From: Lentisphaerota bacterium
GTDB taxonomy: Bacteria > Verrucomicrobiota > Kiritimatiellia > RFP12 > JAAYLN01
DNA length: 6,025 nucleotides
Reading direction: 5' to 3'
NCBI GenBank assembly: GCA_012514915.1
Contig: JAAYZJ010000181.1
Coordinates: 1-6,025 of the forward strand
Positions 4,722-6,025 of this stretch are shown here, piece after piece; the stretch's first letter is position 1; every line of letters begins with the position of its first letter. Below the pieces are notes generated by a model. The model was given only the letters and a program-made list of their open reading frames with translations. It searched no databases and was not told the origin of the DNA. The position numbers were made by a program, and so were the translations under genes.

Positions 4722-6025
4722 TCAGCCGGGGAGGGATACGTGGGGCGTCCGCGGCGTCGCGGCGGGTGTTTCCACGTCGGCGCGTCTCTCGTCCGTCCGA
4801 CGATGGTGCCGCCGTCCGCCACGGCGCTTGCGCCGCCGCGGGGTCTGGCCTTCGGCGCCGCCGGCGCCCGCCGACGGGGTTTTCGCGTCGGCGTCCTCCC
4901 CACTCTCGGCCGGCACGCCGTCCGGTTGGTCGGCGGCGGCGCGGTCGGGGGTGGCGCGGTCGGGGCGCGCGGTCTGACGGCGCCGGTCGACTCCGGGCGG
5001 CGGCCGGCTAGCCTGCGGACTGGCGGGCATCAGGGCCTGCCAGGCGTCGAGAATGGCTGTGGTTTCCGCGGATGAACCGGCGACGATGCGCGCCAGCAGC
5101 AGCGCATCGGCGAACTGCTGGGCGCGGCCCGGACGGATGCGTCGCCCCGGCGCCGGCTTGACCGCGAGGCGCTGCTGGTCGTCCAGCAGGTGCAGAACGT
5201 GGTAATAGATGGTCTTGGGCAGCTTGAAGCGGGCATTGAAATCAGCCAGGCAGTGTTCGGCAAGTTCCAGATGATGGACGCCTGCCGCCTCCCGCCCGCC
5301 GGCCGCGGCGAGGGCCGCGGCGAAAAGCGGATAGGCGAGCACCGCCAGCCGAAGCCCGTTCGAGAACTCGGCGCCGGCCTGTCGCTCCATCGCGTCCATC
5401 CGTTCCAGGGAGTCCCAGAGCGGGGATTGCTCCTTGCCGGATTGGCGGACGTAGTGGTCGAGGGCGGGCATCAGCGAGGCCATCAGCCCCGAGTCCCAGA
5501 GGAGCCTGAAGGTCTTGGCCGACGCATGGAAGGCGAAGAGGCGGAAGATCTCCTCGAGCACCCGGGCGCTGGAGGCCTGTTGGATTTCACGATGGTGCGA
5601 GCGGATCGCCCGGTAGGTTTTCCGCTCGATCGTCATCTCCAGGCGCGCGGCCAGGCGGACCGCGCGCATCATACGGACGGGATCCTCGCGAAAGCGGACG
5701 TTCGGATCGCCGATGGCCCGCAGCACGCGCCGGTCGAGGTCGCGGAGGCCACCCACGTAGTCGATAATCTCGAACGTCTTGATGTCGTAGAAGAGCCCGT
5801 TGACCGTGAAATCACGTCGCTTGGCGTCTTCCTCCGGCGTGCCGAAGGTGTTGTCGCTGCTCTGGTAGAGGGCGCCCGGTGCGTTTTCGTCGGCCATCTG
5901 CACCGTTTCATCGGGCTGCCGGCGGAATGTGCTCGTCTCGATGACCTTGTCACCGAAAACGACATGGGCTAGGCGGAACCGCCTTCCGACGAGGAAGCAG
6001 TTGCGGAATAGCCGTTTGATCTCGC
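4722..6025 (-). CDS. pcnB: poly(A) polymerase type I (5' partial)
   Basis: PcnB adds 3' poly(A) tails to RNAs and so marks them for decay. The frame enters from the right edge (first whole codon at 6023) and stops at 4722, giving 433 visible residues. The GTG at 5901-5903 is internal, not the start: in-frame coding continues through FRNCFLVGRRFRLAHVVFG, the PcnB signature. The visible order is EIKRLFRN and LVGRRFRLAHV (1-21), KRRDFTVNGLFYD (68-80), YVGGLRDLDRRVLRAIGDP (89-107), and REDPVRMMRAVRLAARL (112-128, RNA-binding domain start). A helical domain runs to about residue 335 and a disordered basic tail follows. The tail contains the cluster RRRKRRGGRRHHRR at 396-409, as expected for RNA binding. 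The catalytic Asp pair and nucleotide loop lie outside the window. The LFRNCxLVGRRFRLAHV form favours poly(A) polymerase over a CCA-adding enzyme. It is the first visible gene of the leftward operon. Confidence 0.94.
   Translation of the reverse strand, partial: EIKRLFRNCFLVGRRFRLAHVVFGDKVIETSTFRRQPDETVQMADENAPGALYQSSDNTFGTPEEDAKRRDFTVNGLFYDIKTFEIIDYVGGLRDLDRRVLRAIGDPNVRFREDPVRMMRAVRLAARLEMTIERKTYRAIRSHHREIQQASSARVLEEIFRLFAFHASAKTFRLLWDSGLMASLMPALDHYVRQSGKEQSPLWDSLERMDAMERQAGAEFSNGLRLAVLAYPLFAAALAAAGGREAAGVHHLELAEHCLADFNARFKLPKTIYYHVLHLLDDQQRLAVKPAPGRRIRPGRAQQFADALLLARIVAGSSAETTAILDAWQALMPASPQASRPPPGVDRRRQTARPDRATPDRAAADQPDGVPAESGEDADAKTPSAGAGGAEGQTPRRRKRRGGRRHHRRTDERRADVETPAATPRTPHVSLPG
4938..4965. 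repeat. 15-base near-tandem repeat in the pcnB tail
   Basis: GGCGCGGTCGGGG occurs at 4938-4950 and again at 4953-4965. On the coding strand the repeat yields adjacent RPDRA and TPDRA units in the proline- and arginine-rich linker before the basic RNA-binding cluster. This probably reflects slippage in a low-complexity region. Confidence 0.55.

Noticed and set aside
3723..5075. 450-codon open frame on the + strand
   Set aside because: It is antisense to nadA and the pcnB tail; nadA has all its cluster cysteines and active-site residues.
5901..5903. GTG as the start of pcnB
   Set aside because: The frame stays open to the window edge and encodes the conserved LFRNCFLVGRRFRLAHV segment upstream, so this GTG is an internal Val codon.

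Overview
The window comes from a GC-rich bacterium and shows two convergent gene blocks separated by a structured, repeat-rich spacer of about 580 bases. I see no phage, insertion sequence, CRISPR array, rRNA or tRNA. The gene set is conserved core metabolism and RNA processing. The dispersed-repeat-like elements resemble, from memory only, sequences seen in Kiritimatiellota, Lentisphaerota, Verrucomicrobia or Planctomycetes genomes. A PVC-group origin is therefore my best guess, with low to moderate confidence; no sequence search was possible.

Left block (+ strand, 1-1614). It opens with the last 49 codons of an unidentified protein. Next is a small secreted protein of unknown function whose ATG overlaps the upstream stop (ATGA). 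The third gene is ribF, the bifunctional riboflavin kinase/FAD synthetase, on a GTG start 14 bases after the secreted-protein stop. The three genes are packed like an operon. A period-8 GC-rich repeat lies in the first codons of the secreted-protein gene and makes its true start uncertain.

Spacer (1615-2194). No convincing gene lies here. It holds a locally AT-richer segment with 11-base inverted repeats, then four short perfect hairpins in about 155 bases (1833-1986), then a further unexplained stretch with a perfect hairpin near 2118-2131. It lies between convergent ribF and aminotransferase genes, so it probably ends both transcripts and has collected dispersed repeats.

Right block (- strand, 6025-2195, transcribed right to left). 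The order is pcnB (poly(A) polymerase type I, N-terminus outside the window), nadA (quinolinate synthase, de novo NAD synthesis), a TrpR-family repressor, and a class I/II PLP aminotransferase. Gaps are 33, 52 and 3 bases, so a single transcript is likely. The TrpR-like gene is nearly fused to the aminotransferase gene, which suggests an amino-acid-responsive regulator paired with an amino-acid enzyme.

No clearly new biological system is visible. The most useful leads are the hairpin and repeat cluster at 1721-1986, the repeat at the 5' end of the secreted-protein gene, and the TrpR-like regulator with a changed ligand pocket in an NAD and aminotransferase operon.
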